Shown here piece after piece: positions 1 through 10,850 of a stretch of DNA of 64,000 nucleotides. Positions within the stretch are counted from its first letter, which is position 1, and every line of letters starts with the position of its first letter. The position numbers were made by a program, and so were the translations under genes. Source of the DNA: Bemisia tabaci (taxonomy: Eukaryota > Arthropoda > Insecta > Hemiptera > Aleyrodidae); the NCBI RefSeq assembly GCF_918797505.1, contig NC_092800.1, positions 5,208,001 through 5,272,000 of the forward strand, in the 5' to 3' direction. A model generated the notes under the pieces. The model was not told the origin of the DNA. It searched no databases and saw only the letters and a list, made by a program, of their open reading frames with translations.

Positions 1-171
1 CAGCATTATTTTGCTGACTTTTTTTTTTCAATTTAGCAATCTTGGCGAACGTGACGTAACTCTTTAGAGTAACATCACGTCAAAGAAAACGTCAAATTTA
101 ACTCAGCAATTTAAATTTTTTGCATGAAAACGATTGTGCGTATTTTTGTGCTAATGTCAGTGAATTTCCCG

Positions 172-1986
172 CAGGGTCGGACTGGCTCGCATCTGAGGGC
201 GTAGACCCTTGGCTGGTTCAAGGGGCGTAATGTGACATTTCTGGTAGGGCATTCCCTACGTAGGGAGAGAGGTTCAGAAAATTTTGGCAAAGCAGCACAA
301 GCTTACACTATTTTCAGGTTCAAAGTTTATTAATCGTACAGAGTAAAAATTGCAAAATTGAACGCATCGAAGTAACCGACAGACTTCTGAATTTTAAAAA
401 AAACATGACTAATTAAAGTCACTAGACGCATCCAAGCACCATAATTTCCGAAAGGACCGAGCCAGTGCTGCGGTTCACACGAGATTTAAGACGTGGGTCT
501 GCAAGTCCATCCTAAAAAAGAATCAGACAAGAACCTGAAAAAAGAAGAAAGAACGAGTATCAACACAGCCGACGACAAGAAAGACGCATTCGAGCCTCTT
601 CTTAAACTTTTCCCCGAATCTGAGCGACACTTTATTGGCATTGGCTCCAGGGCATTGAGAACTCACGCTTCGCGTCATCGCGCCTTCAATTTTTCAGATG
701 CAGCACGAACGTCCATCAAGTACGAATAGTTGTATGTCTGCGCCGTCGTTAACGCGCATCCTTTCCCTCGCTTTATTTCCATATTGTGTTTGTCTTATTC
801 GTAATGGTGCTTCAAGCACTACGTGAATAACACAGCCGAAGGTAGGAGAGATGTTTTCAGGCCTGTTTTTTTAACTTTTCTTCCGAATCTGAGCGACACC
901 TCATTGACGGCATATTGCAGGGCATTGAGTTCTCACGCTTCGCTTCATCGCGCCTTCAATTTTTCAGATGCAGCACGGACGTCCATCAAGTACGAATAGT
1001 TGTATCTCTGCGCCGTCGTAAACGCGCATCCTTTCCCTCGCTTTATTTCCATATTGTGTTTGTTTGCGTCTGTCTTATTCGTAATGGTGCTTCAAGCACT
1101 ACGTGAGTAACACAGCCAAAGGTAGGAGAGATATGTTCGGGCCTCTTTTTTAACTTTTCTTCCGAATCTGAGCGACACCTCATTGACAGCATAAAGCAGA
1201 GCATTGAGAACTCACGCTTCGCGTCATCGCGCCTTCAATTTTTCAGATGCAGCACGGACGTCCATCAAGTACGAATAGTTGTATCTCTGCGCCGTCGTAG
1301 ACGCGCATCCTTTCCTCGCTTTATTTCCATATTATTGTGTTCGTTTGCGTTTGTCTTATTCGTAGATGGAGCTTCAAACTAGTAGCGTAGAGCAGAGTAT
1401 TGCGAGTTCACGACTCACGCCATCGCGTCTTACATTTTTCATATGCAATGTGGACATCCATCTTGCGCGAATCTTCATATCGCGTTTACACTTTAGATGC
1501 CTCTTATTTTTGAATTTCGAGATAAATGAAGGTTATGTTTGCTTGAGATATGCTATGATATGTCCAAATCAATAGTCATTTTGAAAAGGAAGAAATATGT
1601 TTAAAGGTCTCTCAAGAGGTCTACAAAGGGTGCGTATGTCTAAAAATGGAAAAGACCTTCGCTCCTAAGAGAGTTACACAGAGCGAATGAAGGAGTGGGA
1701 TGATAAAGCGCCTGTACGTCGACAAAAAGGTGACAATTTCACAGAAAAGTGTTTACGCTTCAGAAAGTGGTTCTTGGACCTCTGTTCACCACTATCATGC
1801 GTGAAAGCCCCTTTCTTTACTCCTAACTCTCTCTTCTTCCGTTCATTTAAGAAATTTTCCGCATATATTCTCGGCCGTAATTTTTTTCTCTTCTTATTTT
1901 GCTATCGGTCAGAGGGGCGCGTTTTCGGCGCACCAAGGGGGCGTATCTGCCAATGGCAGATTGGCCTCATGGCCGGTCCGAGCCTG
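172..1986. mobile_element. Non-autonomous hAT-type element (1,815 bp)
   Basis: The left end reads CAGGGTCGGACTGGC and the right end is the inverse of CAGGCTCGGACCGGC, a hAT-like terminus. Flanking octamers are ATTTCCCG (164-171) and ATTTTCCG (1987-1994), an 8-bp target duplication with one mismatch. Removing the element restores a continuous family A MITE sequence, which confirms the boundaries independently. The interior is mainly a degenerate tandem array (597-1480) and has no transposase-like frame; the 122-codon frame at 1687-2055 runs across the element end and is not a gene. It would need a transposase supplied in trans. Confidence 0.85.
597..1480. repeat. Tandem array, about 270-280 bp unit, inside hAT element
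   Basis: The landmark GAGCGACAC occurs at 622, 891 and 1170, giving periods of 269 and 279 bp. Each unit carries CATTGAGAACTCACGCTTCG-type, ACGTCCATCAAGTACGAATA-type and TCTTATTCGTA blocks. A fourth, more diverged and shortened unit is seen at about 1390-1480. Indels between units differ in phase, so frames are not maintained and coding is unlikely. A loose fragment of the same unit lies at 17275-17330. Confidence 0.9.
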
Positions 1987-2118
1987 ATTTTCCGCATAGT
2001 ACGAAGTAAATTCCTTAAAATTTTCAAAGAAATCTGCAGAAAAGTTCTCTTGTAAAAAATTAAATTGCCCAGTTAAATCTGTGAATAGCTGATGTGGCTT
2101 GGTTCCTTTCTGCTAAAC

Positions 2119-4178
2119 GCGGTCCAATGATCAATATTTAAGTATTTCGAGAAGTAAGTTTAACTAAGTCAAGTTTTGGGCAGTAAAATAAAAACCAGAG
2201 GAGGACGTAGGTTTAACTATGGCTTGGATGCGCATACCACCTCGATTTTTCACAATGACCGCGGCCAAACAACATTAACCCCGATCAGAGTCACTGGCCG
2301 TAACTAATCCGTCCACCTTTCCTTTTTTTGAAGAACAAACACCTTTCGGCGACGATTCGTTTTTGTTTTACGAGTTGCGTAACCATCGCGAATTCGACAT
2401 CTAGTGCGACGATCAAAGACGCCACACTACCTTTCAACCTGTGTGTAAACTCCGTTGCGTAAAAAAGAGGGTCCGAAAGAAGTGATTTTTGACCGACCGT
2501 GAGGGGAAAAAAAGCTTAAATAATGCGGCGCTGGCCGTGACGAAAGGCAAATCAAAACAAATGATTTTTCCCTCAATACGGCCCGCTCTCTGGGAAAAGA
2601 TTGGGGAGCGTCGTACAGTTTCCAAAGGAGTGGGCATCTTGAATTATTTACAAATCCCACGAGAGTATCTCCTTGGAGGAGGGTGCAGTTTTGTTATTTT
2701 GTTGAGTTTTCTCGTAGAAAGGAGTAACATGGAACGAATCAAACAGCATAGCAGGAAATCTATGGTGTTCTCAAACTTACGATTTATAGGGAAGCAATAT
2801 TGATACTGAGGCGAAGGGCGATATAGGCTTCGCAAATTCCCATTTCGCCTTCAATTTTCGAGGTAGGCCAAAAGACATCTTCCGCGCATCATCTCCTTAG
2901 GGTTTATGGCATGTCGACGGTGTTTGTCCACGACCACATATCTCGATTTGTAACGTTGCAGACCTCCCATCATACTTTATTTTGTAAATGAGAAACTACT
3001 TAACAGTGATTCTTGAAAACTGCCGTGATTTTCCAGCTCTGTTCAGAGAAAATTGTGCGGAAAATTCAAGGAATAATTTCGATTTGTTCTCTTTTGCAGT
3101 AAATTATCTACCTACCACGCAAACTTCACATGATGATCTTAGTACAGGGCCTGATTATCCTTTACATTTTCTATTAAAAAATCTTTACATGGAAAATAAT
3201 GATTCGTGATGTGTTTATAAAAGTAATTGGAAAAACTGAAATTTCTTCAGGTAAGCGCTATTTTCAGCATGTATAAATTTCGTCGGAAAAGGAATCTTCG
3301 CAGAATTTATATCGCGCAAAAAGTTCTGGTAAATGCCACGATTCCTAGAATGATGAGTAAAACGTATTTAAGATAATTATCTGGGAAAATTTTGGAAAAT
3401 TCAGGTATATATCGAAAAGGCAAAATACAGCTACATTGAAATATTACAAACGAAGAACAATCTTTGAGAGCTGTAAGCCAAATGGAAATGCGTACTATGT
3501 CGGCAATAAAAAAATTGACATTTTTAAATGAAATAATAATTTTGCTTTTGCTCTCAAAAACTTGTTATTTTATCCCACTGTTTGCTGCGAGACGGCCTTT
3601 TTAGTGTGAATCAAGAGGGATAGTAACGGTATAACGCACCTTTTACTTTTGCGTAATAGTAGACAATGCAGGCACCTTTTTTCTCATCAGGTCAGTCTGG
3701 ATCACTTTTGTTTTCACCTCAAGGTGATCCAAACACCTATAGATCAGTTTGCTCAGGTGAGATTGTGTCTCTTTTGATGAGCAAGAAAGGAAACAATATC
3801 GAACGATGAGGCACATAATAGGTGGAATGTCACCACACCATTCATTTGCGTTTAGAAGAGTTTTTGTAAAAAAGGACCTTCAGGCTGGGCTTGTGAGGTC
3901 GACTTGGAAGTGCAGTGGGGATTTCAGCATTTCCATTTCCAGGATTTTTTGCAGTTATAAGCATACGGTGTAATTTGAAAGCGAAAAAATGAATCATTCC
4001 GATTTTAGTTTCGTCATTGTGGATGACAGATTTTCTCTCTATCAACGTTATGGACTAGATAAGTGCTAGAGTCAATGTTCGTCAAAAATTTCTCAAGTAT
4101 GACATTCCTCGTGACATTGGATTGGATAGGAACTTCTAAAACTTAGCTCAAATCGATGAATTTATCGAATACGGGCCT
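2119..4178. other. Gene-free stretch, mostly unique DNA
   Basis: No gene recognised. Frames of 60-104 codons occur on both strands at 2430-2830 but overlap each other and show no known domain. Part of the stretch (about 2909-3090) resembles family L (see that entry). The rest is AT-rich DNA with no inverted repeat I can define. Confidence 0.6.
2909..3090. repeat. Fragment of MITE family L
   Basis: Begins GCATGTCGACGGTG, close to the family L terminus GCATATCGACGGTG, and continues with ATATCTCGATTTG and GTAACGTTGCAGAC, matching the order of blocks in the 47757 fragment. No inverted right end is present, so the copy is truncated. Confidence 0.5.
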
Positions 4179-4437
4179 GCGGGCTGATTATTAAAATTGA
4201 TAGACCAACAAAGTAGACGATCAGGAAATGGAGGGATCCTATTGGTTAAAACGGGTCGTTCTTAAACACTAAAGGAAAAAACGATGAAGCTAAGGTGTCT
4301 CTCGTGGGTTACATTTGCCAGTCGATTATACTGCTCTTTTGTTCATTGCAACCAGCCGCTTCTACAAATTGGATCACTTCATTTGCCTTTTTTCTTCTCT
4401 GTCTATGACTTTGTCTATCAATTTCAAGAATCAGTCG
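4179..4437. repeat. MITE family J, copy 1
   Basis: Left end GCGGGCTGATTATT then AATTGATAGAC; right end GTCTATCAATTTCAAGAAT, the inverse. The interior keeps the family blocks CTCTCGTGGGTT and CATTGCAACCA. Related copies lie at 14845, 27146, 45158 and (partial) 51637. Overlapping 70-codon frames here are shadows of the element. Confidence 0.8.
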
Positions 4438-4501
4438 GTGACAGTCCTTGGAACTCGAGGAATTTGGGATTTTTCGAAGAAAATCACTGTCTGTAACTAC
4501 T

Positions 4502-4752
4502 CTGCTGTGCTAAGGAAGAACGCCGTATGAACATTCGGGAGTTGCCAAATTTCCCTTGATACACCATGTAATTTGACGACATTTATGCTCATTTTTCTTA
4601 GAATGTTCAGATACTTTAGATTAAATTGTCTATTAAATTGTCTGACAATTTTGGGAAAAAATATTCACAATTTTCCCCGCAAATTCGGTATTTATCGAAG
4701 GAAATTTGGCAACGTCCGATGGCTCATACTACGTTCTTCCTTAGCACGGCAG
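4502..4752. repeat. MITE family B, copy 1 (251 bp, 4-bp duplication TACT)
   Basis: Left terminus CTGCTGTGCTAAGGAAGAAC, right terminus the inverse ending TTCCTTAGCACGGCAG. Inverted repeats extend about 55 bp to the TTGCCAAATTTCC block. The flanks TACT at 4498-4501 and 4753-4756 are identical, a 4-bp target duplication. The full copy at 33760-34010 has the same length (251 bp). Confidence 0.85.
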
Positions 4753-4756
4753 TACT

Positions 4757-5208
4757 AGGGTCGGGATGCCCTAATCTTCCCTGATTTGAACTTCATTTTA
4801 ATTTCACAATCAGGTAAAGGCAGAACATGTGACTGGAGGTTTTAAAACAAACTGTCGGAAGATCTGGACAGGAGATTATGAGTGGGAGGGCCCCTAAATT
4901 ACGAAGGCAATGCCCGCATGGCGCATGGCGTTGGTGAATCCAGCCTCACGTTATTTATTACTTTATTAACTTCCAGCATTTCGACTTTCATTTATCTCAA
5001 TCATCTCGGGCTCCCCGAATGTTCCTCAGCCCCGTCGATGGCTTATCCCTTATCACTGCACCCCTCTTCACGCATCGATTTGTTCGCTCACTTTTCTCGG
5101 GCCCATTGATTTACTGTCCTTGCCTCGATTTCAGGGACCCCACCTGAATTTTCTTCTCGGGTGTTTCTTTTCACCGCGATTTTTTTCTCCTGAATTCTTT
5201 AAACCCTA
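4757..5208. other. Gene-free stretch
   Basis: Unique, moderately GC-rich sequence (4860-5110) without a recognisable frame or repeat. Confidence 0.5.
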
Positions 5209-5407
5209 CAAGGAAAAAAATCACAATCCCAACGATACTCCTGCCTGATTGTGGTGCCGGATATACGAGTAGTTGAACCATACGGTTGAGTCTCCCGAAA
5301 GTTTGGTTGGATCAACCATACCTCTGGCTATTGGAACTACTCAACTTATATCTGGCGCCAAAATCAGCCAGGAGTATAGTTGGGATTATGATATTTTTCT
5401 TTCAGTG
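5209..5407. repeat. Small fold-back element I
   Basis: Left arm from CAAGGAAAAAAATCACAATC and right arm, which reads on the opposite strand CACTGAAAGAAAAATATCAT, share about 30 bp ending in ACTCCTG. The middle contains a second inverted pair (GAGTAGTTGAAC / GGAACTACTC). It belongs to the loose class of elements here ending CACTGRAAAAAA. Confidence 0.7.
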
Positions 5408-6029
5408 TAGCATAACAAACTTTGGCCTTTAGAATCACTAATATCGAATGAAATCAAATATTACTTAAACCTACTTGAAGAGTTTTGAAAAAAAAAATGA
5501 ATTTAAAAAAAAAAAACAAATGCATAAGCTTAGCTTAGGACTCCTGATATGTCATATGGTAAATGGGGATGCATTAGAGATTACATAAAACAAACTAAGA
5601 AGAGCTTAGAGGAAAATTAAATAGAGGAAAAAGAGGAAGAGGAAAAATATTAACCCCGCGTTCAGGTTACTTGGTGCTTTACCTTAAAATGTTGGTTACC
5701 CTTAAGGACCCAAGTCTGGCAAACGAAAGTTAAAATTTTCTCTCGTCTAAAGGACTGGGCATGATTTATTGTGACACTTTTTTTTGAATCACAGACAAAG
5801 ACAGGTTGGCTAGTTCAACAACACAATTTTGAATTTAAAAAAAAAAGCCTTTTCATTGATGCGCTAATTAATTGCCAAAACTTGATGATGAAGAAGAAGA
5901 GGAAGCAATGAAATAAAAACAACGAAAGCGCAGAAAACAAGAGATGTGTATATACGTAGGTATGGAGCTGCACATTTTTGATGCGCAAATTATTAGTAAT
6001 TTTCAACAAGCTCTCCAATGATCATCCTT
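5408..6029. other. Gene-free AT-rich stretch
   Basis: Contains short A runs (5489-5519) and a purine-rich segment (5590-5650, repeated GAGGAAAA words). No gene or element recognised. Confidence 0.5.
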
Positions 6030-6259
6030 CACTGAAAAAAAAGATTGGTAGAATTTACCATTCCTTCACGCTGTATTTCACAAGGCGTGAAGGAATGGTA
6101 AATTCTATCAATCTTCAAGTCGATTCTGTCAGAAAAATGGTTACCTGTACCAGTATATAGTAACGTTTACCCTTCTTCTGGCAGAATAAACTCTGAATTA
6201 ACACTGTGTGAAATACAGCGTGAAGAAATGGTAAATTCTACCAATCTTTTTTTTCAGTG
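6030..6259. repeat. Fold-back element D with a duplicated arm
   Basis: Ends CACTGAAAAAAAAGATTGG and the inverse at 6241-6259. The left arm (GGTAGAATTTACCATTCC and ACGCTGTATTTCAC) is followed at once by its own inverted copy (GAAGGAATGGTAAATTCT), and the arm occurs again at the right end, so the block is present three times. A further hairpin lies between (6110-6205). Confidence 0.8.
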
Positions 6260-7060
6260 TTCTTCGAGTTCATGTCTACCATTCCTACTCATCCCAACTT
6301 TCCCCATAAAGTCATAAGTCTCCATGCCGAGACACTTTCGAAGCTCTGCACCCCATGTTCAGGGTGAAAAACGACCCCATCGCGCGAGGGCTCCAGGGGC
6401 GGGAAACTGGGGCCTCATTAACGCATTAATTCCAAAGGCACGTGGATAGGGCAAATATTGCACAAATATTTTCTATCAGTTCATAAACACTCGGAGAAAG
6501 AAGCGAGGAACAGTTAGCCCGCAGGTGGATCAAGACAACCGAGTCCCGGTCCCCAGCTACCCCGACAGCGTTGCCACATCCACCAGAAAATATCCCAATT
6601 GTCATATAAAATATCAAAATAAACGTGTGATCCGGCAGTGACGTTCGTTAAGTTGAGTTTTATCATTTGGGGCCGCGGGCAAGACGCGCGAATAAAAGTG
6701 GGTTCATGCGGCTCCTTATCCGTCGCCTGGGAGGCGGCAGCGTTATCTGGTGGCTATATTATGAGTTATGGGCGGTTTCGGTCGGAAATCATCTTCAGTG
6801 AAAGTGGGGTGCTTTTTCGTGGCTCCTCCGTGCTACAATATGCGCAGCCGAAAGAAAGGAGATAAGAAAACGTCGCGACGATACCGCGAAACGTGGTGAA
6901 ATAATTAAAGCCCCCAAACCACCCTCACGTGCTGTTAATGTCCTTTTTTTGCTGTCTCATTTAGTTTTTTGTTTTTTATTTTTCTTCTTTTTACCTTTTT
7001 AGAGCTTTTGTGGCCCATTAAAAAAGCTTCGTTCACGATGGTTCCCTACTTTGACTATTA
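6260..7060. other. Gene-free stretch, partly GC-rich
   Basis: 6400-6880 is GC-richer unique DNA without a convincing exon; frames of 63 and 75 codons have no recognisable domain. 6950-7020 is T-rich. Confidence 0.5.
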
Positions 7061-7061
7061 C

Positions 7062-7400
7062 AATGAGAAAAAAACTTAGTGCATGGGACCCGAAGTTTAG
7101 GTCATATGGATCTCTGAAGTTTTCAGATTGAGCATCCGAACACTTATGGTCCAGCTGCTGAGGTTTGGATCACACATCTGAAACTTCAGTTCTTACATCT
7201 GAAGTACTTCGGTGTTCACATCCGAAAAACTTCGGTTCTCATATCTGAAGCACTTCAGATGTAAGAGCTAAAGTTTCAGATGTGTGATCCGAACCTTGAC
7301 AGCTAGACCTAAAAGGTTCAGATGCTCAATCTGAAAACTTCAGAGATCCATATGACCTAAACTTCGGGTCCCAAGCACGAGGTTTTTTTTTCTCCGTGAG
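7062..7400. repeat. Fold-back element H rich in CTTCAG/CTGAAG words
   Basis: Arms of about 75 bp: the left arm GACCCGAAGTTTAGGTCATA is mirrored at 7350-7375, with GAGAAAAAAAC / GTTTTTTTTTCTC at the ends. The interior (7140-7290) is dominated by short words CTGAAG, CTTCAG, CTTCGG and GATCC in both orientations, so the whole element can fold into many alternative hairpins. Confidence 0.85.
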
Positions 7401-9106
7401 AGTCCTTTGATTGGAGTAAGTATGTAATCAACGAATGGTCATTAGGCCGAGTAAAGTTCAATCAATGATTTACATTTATTCGCAGAAATTTTTTTGCAAC
7501 ACTTATTATGCTCTTTAAGCACGTTAAATGAGCATGGTTGGTACCAATGGGAGCCATTTCTATTATTATTCTTTATTCAAAAAAATAAACCCGCCCACGA
7601 ACCTTACACTTCAGTTTTACCTATTGTGTTCGCATCCCATGATGCATTTTCCTCGCTTTTCAGGATAATTTTAAGTGTTTCTTGATGAAAAAGTAGGAGG
7701 TTAATAAATCATTTCCTTGAACGTTTGACTGCACTCTTTGGAATTTTATGAACTTTGAAATTGTAACACCCAATTAAAAAGATCCTAGGTGATCCAAAGT
7801 AAAATATATGAATTGAGAATGGTCCAGATATTTCGATGTTTCTCCAGTGTATAACTAGAAATGGTTCCCCATGTGGAAGTGCTTTGTACTTGCAAAAACA
7901 AAAAACATGCAAAAATAGAGTCATGAGAGGATTTGGTGAAATACTGCTGCATGCACTGTTGATCCCTTTTTTTTGGGTATGCGAAAGAATGTAAGCAAGA
8001 AGGAGCCAGTTTAATTTATTGACTATTAAAAATGATACATACAACGAATAAAATTCTCAAAGGATCGGATTTTTATTTGGAGACAGGATGAAAAACTCGC
8101 AAGAATTTGCTCTTCCCCCCTACTCTGGTGTCGAATTTGAATTTTTGTATTTGCACTCACCCTTCATATTTTCTGTAAAGATATTAATGGCCTAAGATGC
8201 TGAGAGTCTCTAATAAAATGAACTAACCATTATGTATGATCCACCAAAATAGTATGGTAATGTGAGGAGATTTTTTTCTCCCTGCCTTCCTTTAATTATG
8301 ACGATAGCTTGTACTCTTGCACAACTTTTCGATTTTCTCTTCCTCCGGCTTCAGATTTTAATTATTCCACTCAAAAATTGAATGAACTATCCACGATGTC
8401 AAAATGTTCCTTTGTGTAGAATAAATTCAAGTATTTACGAGAAAAAAGTTGCGAATGAGGAATGATCCTATAGTTCCTCAAGGATGACAGGAAAAATGGT
8501 GCGCCAAATAGGATGAAAACAAATAGGTATATCAGTAACTTTAAAGACAATTAACACTGTGTCACACCCATAAGTTACAGGTGCGCATAGAATTATAGAG
8601 AAGAATGTGAGGAATAATCTTAAAAAGTAGTAGACTATGAACTAGTTATCATGCATATTTAAAAGCCCATTAAGTTTACTCAAATGTTAATGGTCTCAAA
8701 TGGGTCTGCCTGAAGAGTACTTCCGCACAATGCCTTTCATCTTCATTTCGATGTGATTAACTGGCTTTTTCAGCCGAATTACTTGAAATATCCGTGAAAA
8801 ATGATTTACCTCTGAGATTATAAACCCATTTGCATCCTCTAAACTTCGTTGACTGAAATTATATAAAAAGAATGGTGGTTTTGAGCCTTATGTTCATAAA
8901 TATAAACATAAAACAAATGGTATATCTAAGGGAATGTGAATTTCCAAAAATGACTGATTTATTTTATCAATACACTCCTTTAACGTAAAGATGAAGATCG
9001 CCAAAACCATTGAGATAAATCCCGGTAAAAAATGTTTGCGTTTCTCGTTTATGATACTTTTCGATTATCTTGAACAGTCTGACAATCAAAACTGAATATT
9101 ATTTTG
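7401..9106. other. Gene-free AT-rich stretch
   Basis: Unique AT-rich sequence. The 111-codon minus-strand frame at 7709-8044 has no recognisable domain and typical AT-rich noncoding composition; I do not call it a gene. Confidence 0.5.

Positions 9107-9149
<43 letters not shown>
9107..9149. repeat. Homopolymer A, 43 nt
   Basis: Uninterrupted A run. No retrotransposon body recognised upstream. Confidence 0.95.
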
Positions 9150-9151
<2 letters not shown>

Positions 9152-10486
9152 ATCCATTATACTCATCAATGGTGTCATGAAAGCAATAACTGCGGCACAC
9201 TCTGTTGACGATCTTTGTTTATGTCTAGCAACATTGTAGACATAGAGTGTCAATTTCGAGGAAATGCGCGACTTATAACCGAAAACGAGTGATGACAGGT
9301 AGGGATAAACGTCTTTTCATGATAAAATCAAAGTTCTGACTGTCTATTGGTCGTAAATCTCGACTCGGAATATTTTATTTGAGACTAGAACTTTCACAAC
9401 CTTAATGAATTATGAGGTAGAGGAATCACCGCCGAAAGATCCGAGCACTCCACAGGAGAAAAAAAAATCAGAAAAATGAAAAAAATGAAAAGAAGAGTCG
9501 TGAAAAAGATGCCTGCTGGAGGAGATGTGGGGGGAGGGGCGAGGAGAGGGGTTGAGTGATTTATACATCATAATGTAAAGCAGAGCTTTATTCATAATCA
9601 AGTCATCAATGGCGGAGTTCGAGCATGCGCACTGTGCAGTCACGGGCGTTTTACCGATAGTTGTAGTTTTTATTTATTGTACAAGATCTATAAATTACTC
9701 AGTGCGCGGCCGATAAATAACTATGGGCGAAGAAGAAGAACGGAAAGGAGGTTATCGATGATTTAGTTACCCGAGCAATCAGCGTGTCTTCCTTGTTACT
9801 ATTATAGGTCTTAATTACTACAAGATTCCTCCGACTTATTTTTCGGAACCGTCTCGCGGAGCTGTGACTGGCTTGATGAATTATCCGCTCGTAAATAATG
9901 TTCTCACTTCTCCACGCTCCTCTGTCCGCGTTTTTGGACATTTTGGCGCCAAATCTCTTCTGATCAATTTTCAAAATTTGCCACTGATTGTTTCGTTTCA
10001 GAAGTATACATGAAACGAAAGAACGTATCGCAGCTTAGAACCACACATTCATGAAAGTGCAGTTGATTAGCCGTTAAACCAACCAACCTCCCCTCCCCTC
10101 CCCCGGAAGAATGTGCTCATTAAAAATGCTCGACAGATACTCTCCGTAATTTTTTAGCGAGAATGTTAGTGTGGCCAAAACTTCAATTGCGATGAGCCTT
10201 GTCTCTGGATGAGCCACAGAATATTTTTTCTTTTCCTTTATTGAAGAAATGTAATATGGTAAAAAAAATTTAAAATAAAAACAAACATTATTTTAGTGTA
10301 TAATGCGAGATAATTCCTTCAATTTAAGTCGGAATGCAAATTATAGATCTTAGGTGGCTACAAAATAGAAATTTGACTCTCAAATAGAAATTGAAGGGGA
10401 AGAAGAAAAATAGAAATTGAAGAAATAGAAAGGGACTATGAATTGCATTATATCATTATTACGGATAATTGAATTACATTTTTCAA
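9150..10486. other. Gene-free stretch
   Basis: Unique DNA with a purine-rich segment (9455-9560). Frames of 77 and 91 codons on the minus strand lack recognisable domains. Confidence 0.5.
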
Positions 10487-10850
10487 TTAGGAACTAACAT
10501 TTTTGGCTCATATTAGAAACAGCATATCGACGGTGAAAGTCGGCAATCACATAACTCGTTTGTGGTGTCTGAAAATCTCCACCTCTACGTCATTTTTTTA
10601 AAAGAGAGCAAATTGACATTATTTCTTGAAGTTTTTGCAGAATTTTCTTCGCATTGAGAAGAAAAATCATGACAGTTTTAAAGAATTGCCGTTGAGTAGT
10701 TTTCTGTTTAAAAAATAAAATATGACAGGAAGTCTGCGACGTCGCAAACCGAGTTATGTGATTGCCGACTTGCACCGTCGATATGCTTCATTAATTTCCA
10801 AATACAAATAGGTGCTTTTGTGAATTAGCCCGAAATAGCAGCTCCTTATT
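10487..10850. repeat. MITE family M2 copy split by a family L MITE
   Basis: The left piece (TTAGGAACTAACATTTTTGG then CTCATATTAGAAAC) and the right piece (AGGTGCTTTTGTG ... CAGCTCCTTATTGC) match the two halves of the intact copy at 34682-34801 (CATTTTAGAAAC and AGGTGCTTTTATGG). The family L element 10522-10786 sits between them, so L inserted after M2. Confidence 0.75.
10522..10786. repeat. MITE family L, copy 1
   Basis: Termini GCATATCGACGGTG and its inverse CACCGTCGATATGC. Subterminal blocks CGGCAATCACATAACTCG / CGAGTTATGTGATTGCCG are also inverted. The right half carries AAAATATGACAGGAAGTC and TGCGACGTCGCA, shared with the copy at 39790-40082. No clear target duplication. Confidence 0.85.

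Larger units (their letters stand above)
93..2118. repeat. MITE family A, copy 1, split by a hAT insertion
   Basis: The left piece (about 93-171) and right piece (1987-2118) align to the two halves of the intact family A copy at 44554-44793: both share the run ending in a GATTGTGCG / GGTTGTGCG block and the CATAGTACGAAG / CATAGTGCGAAG block. The right end reads GGCTTGGTTCCTTTCTGC followed by TAAACGCGGTCC, the inverted form of the family terminus seen at 19666 and 32040. The left terminus is not recognisable, so this copy is truncated or diverged there. It encodes nothing. It is the older of the two elements because the hAT element lies inside it. Confidence 0.75.
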
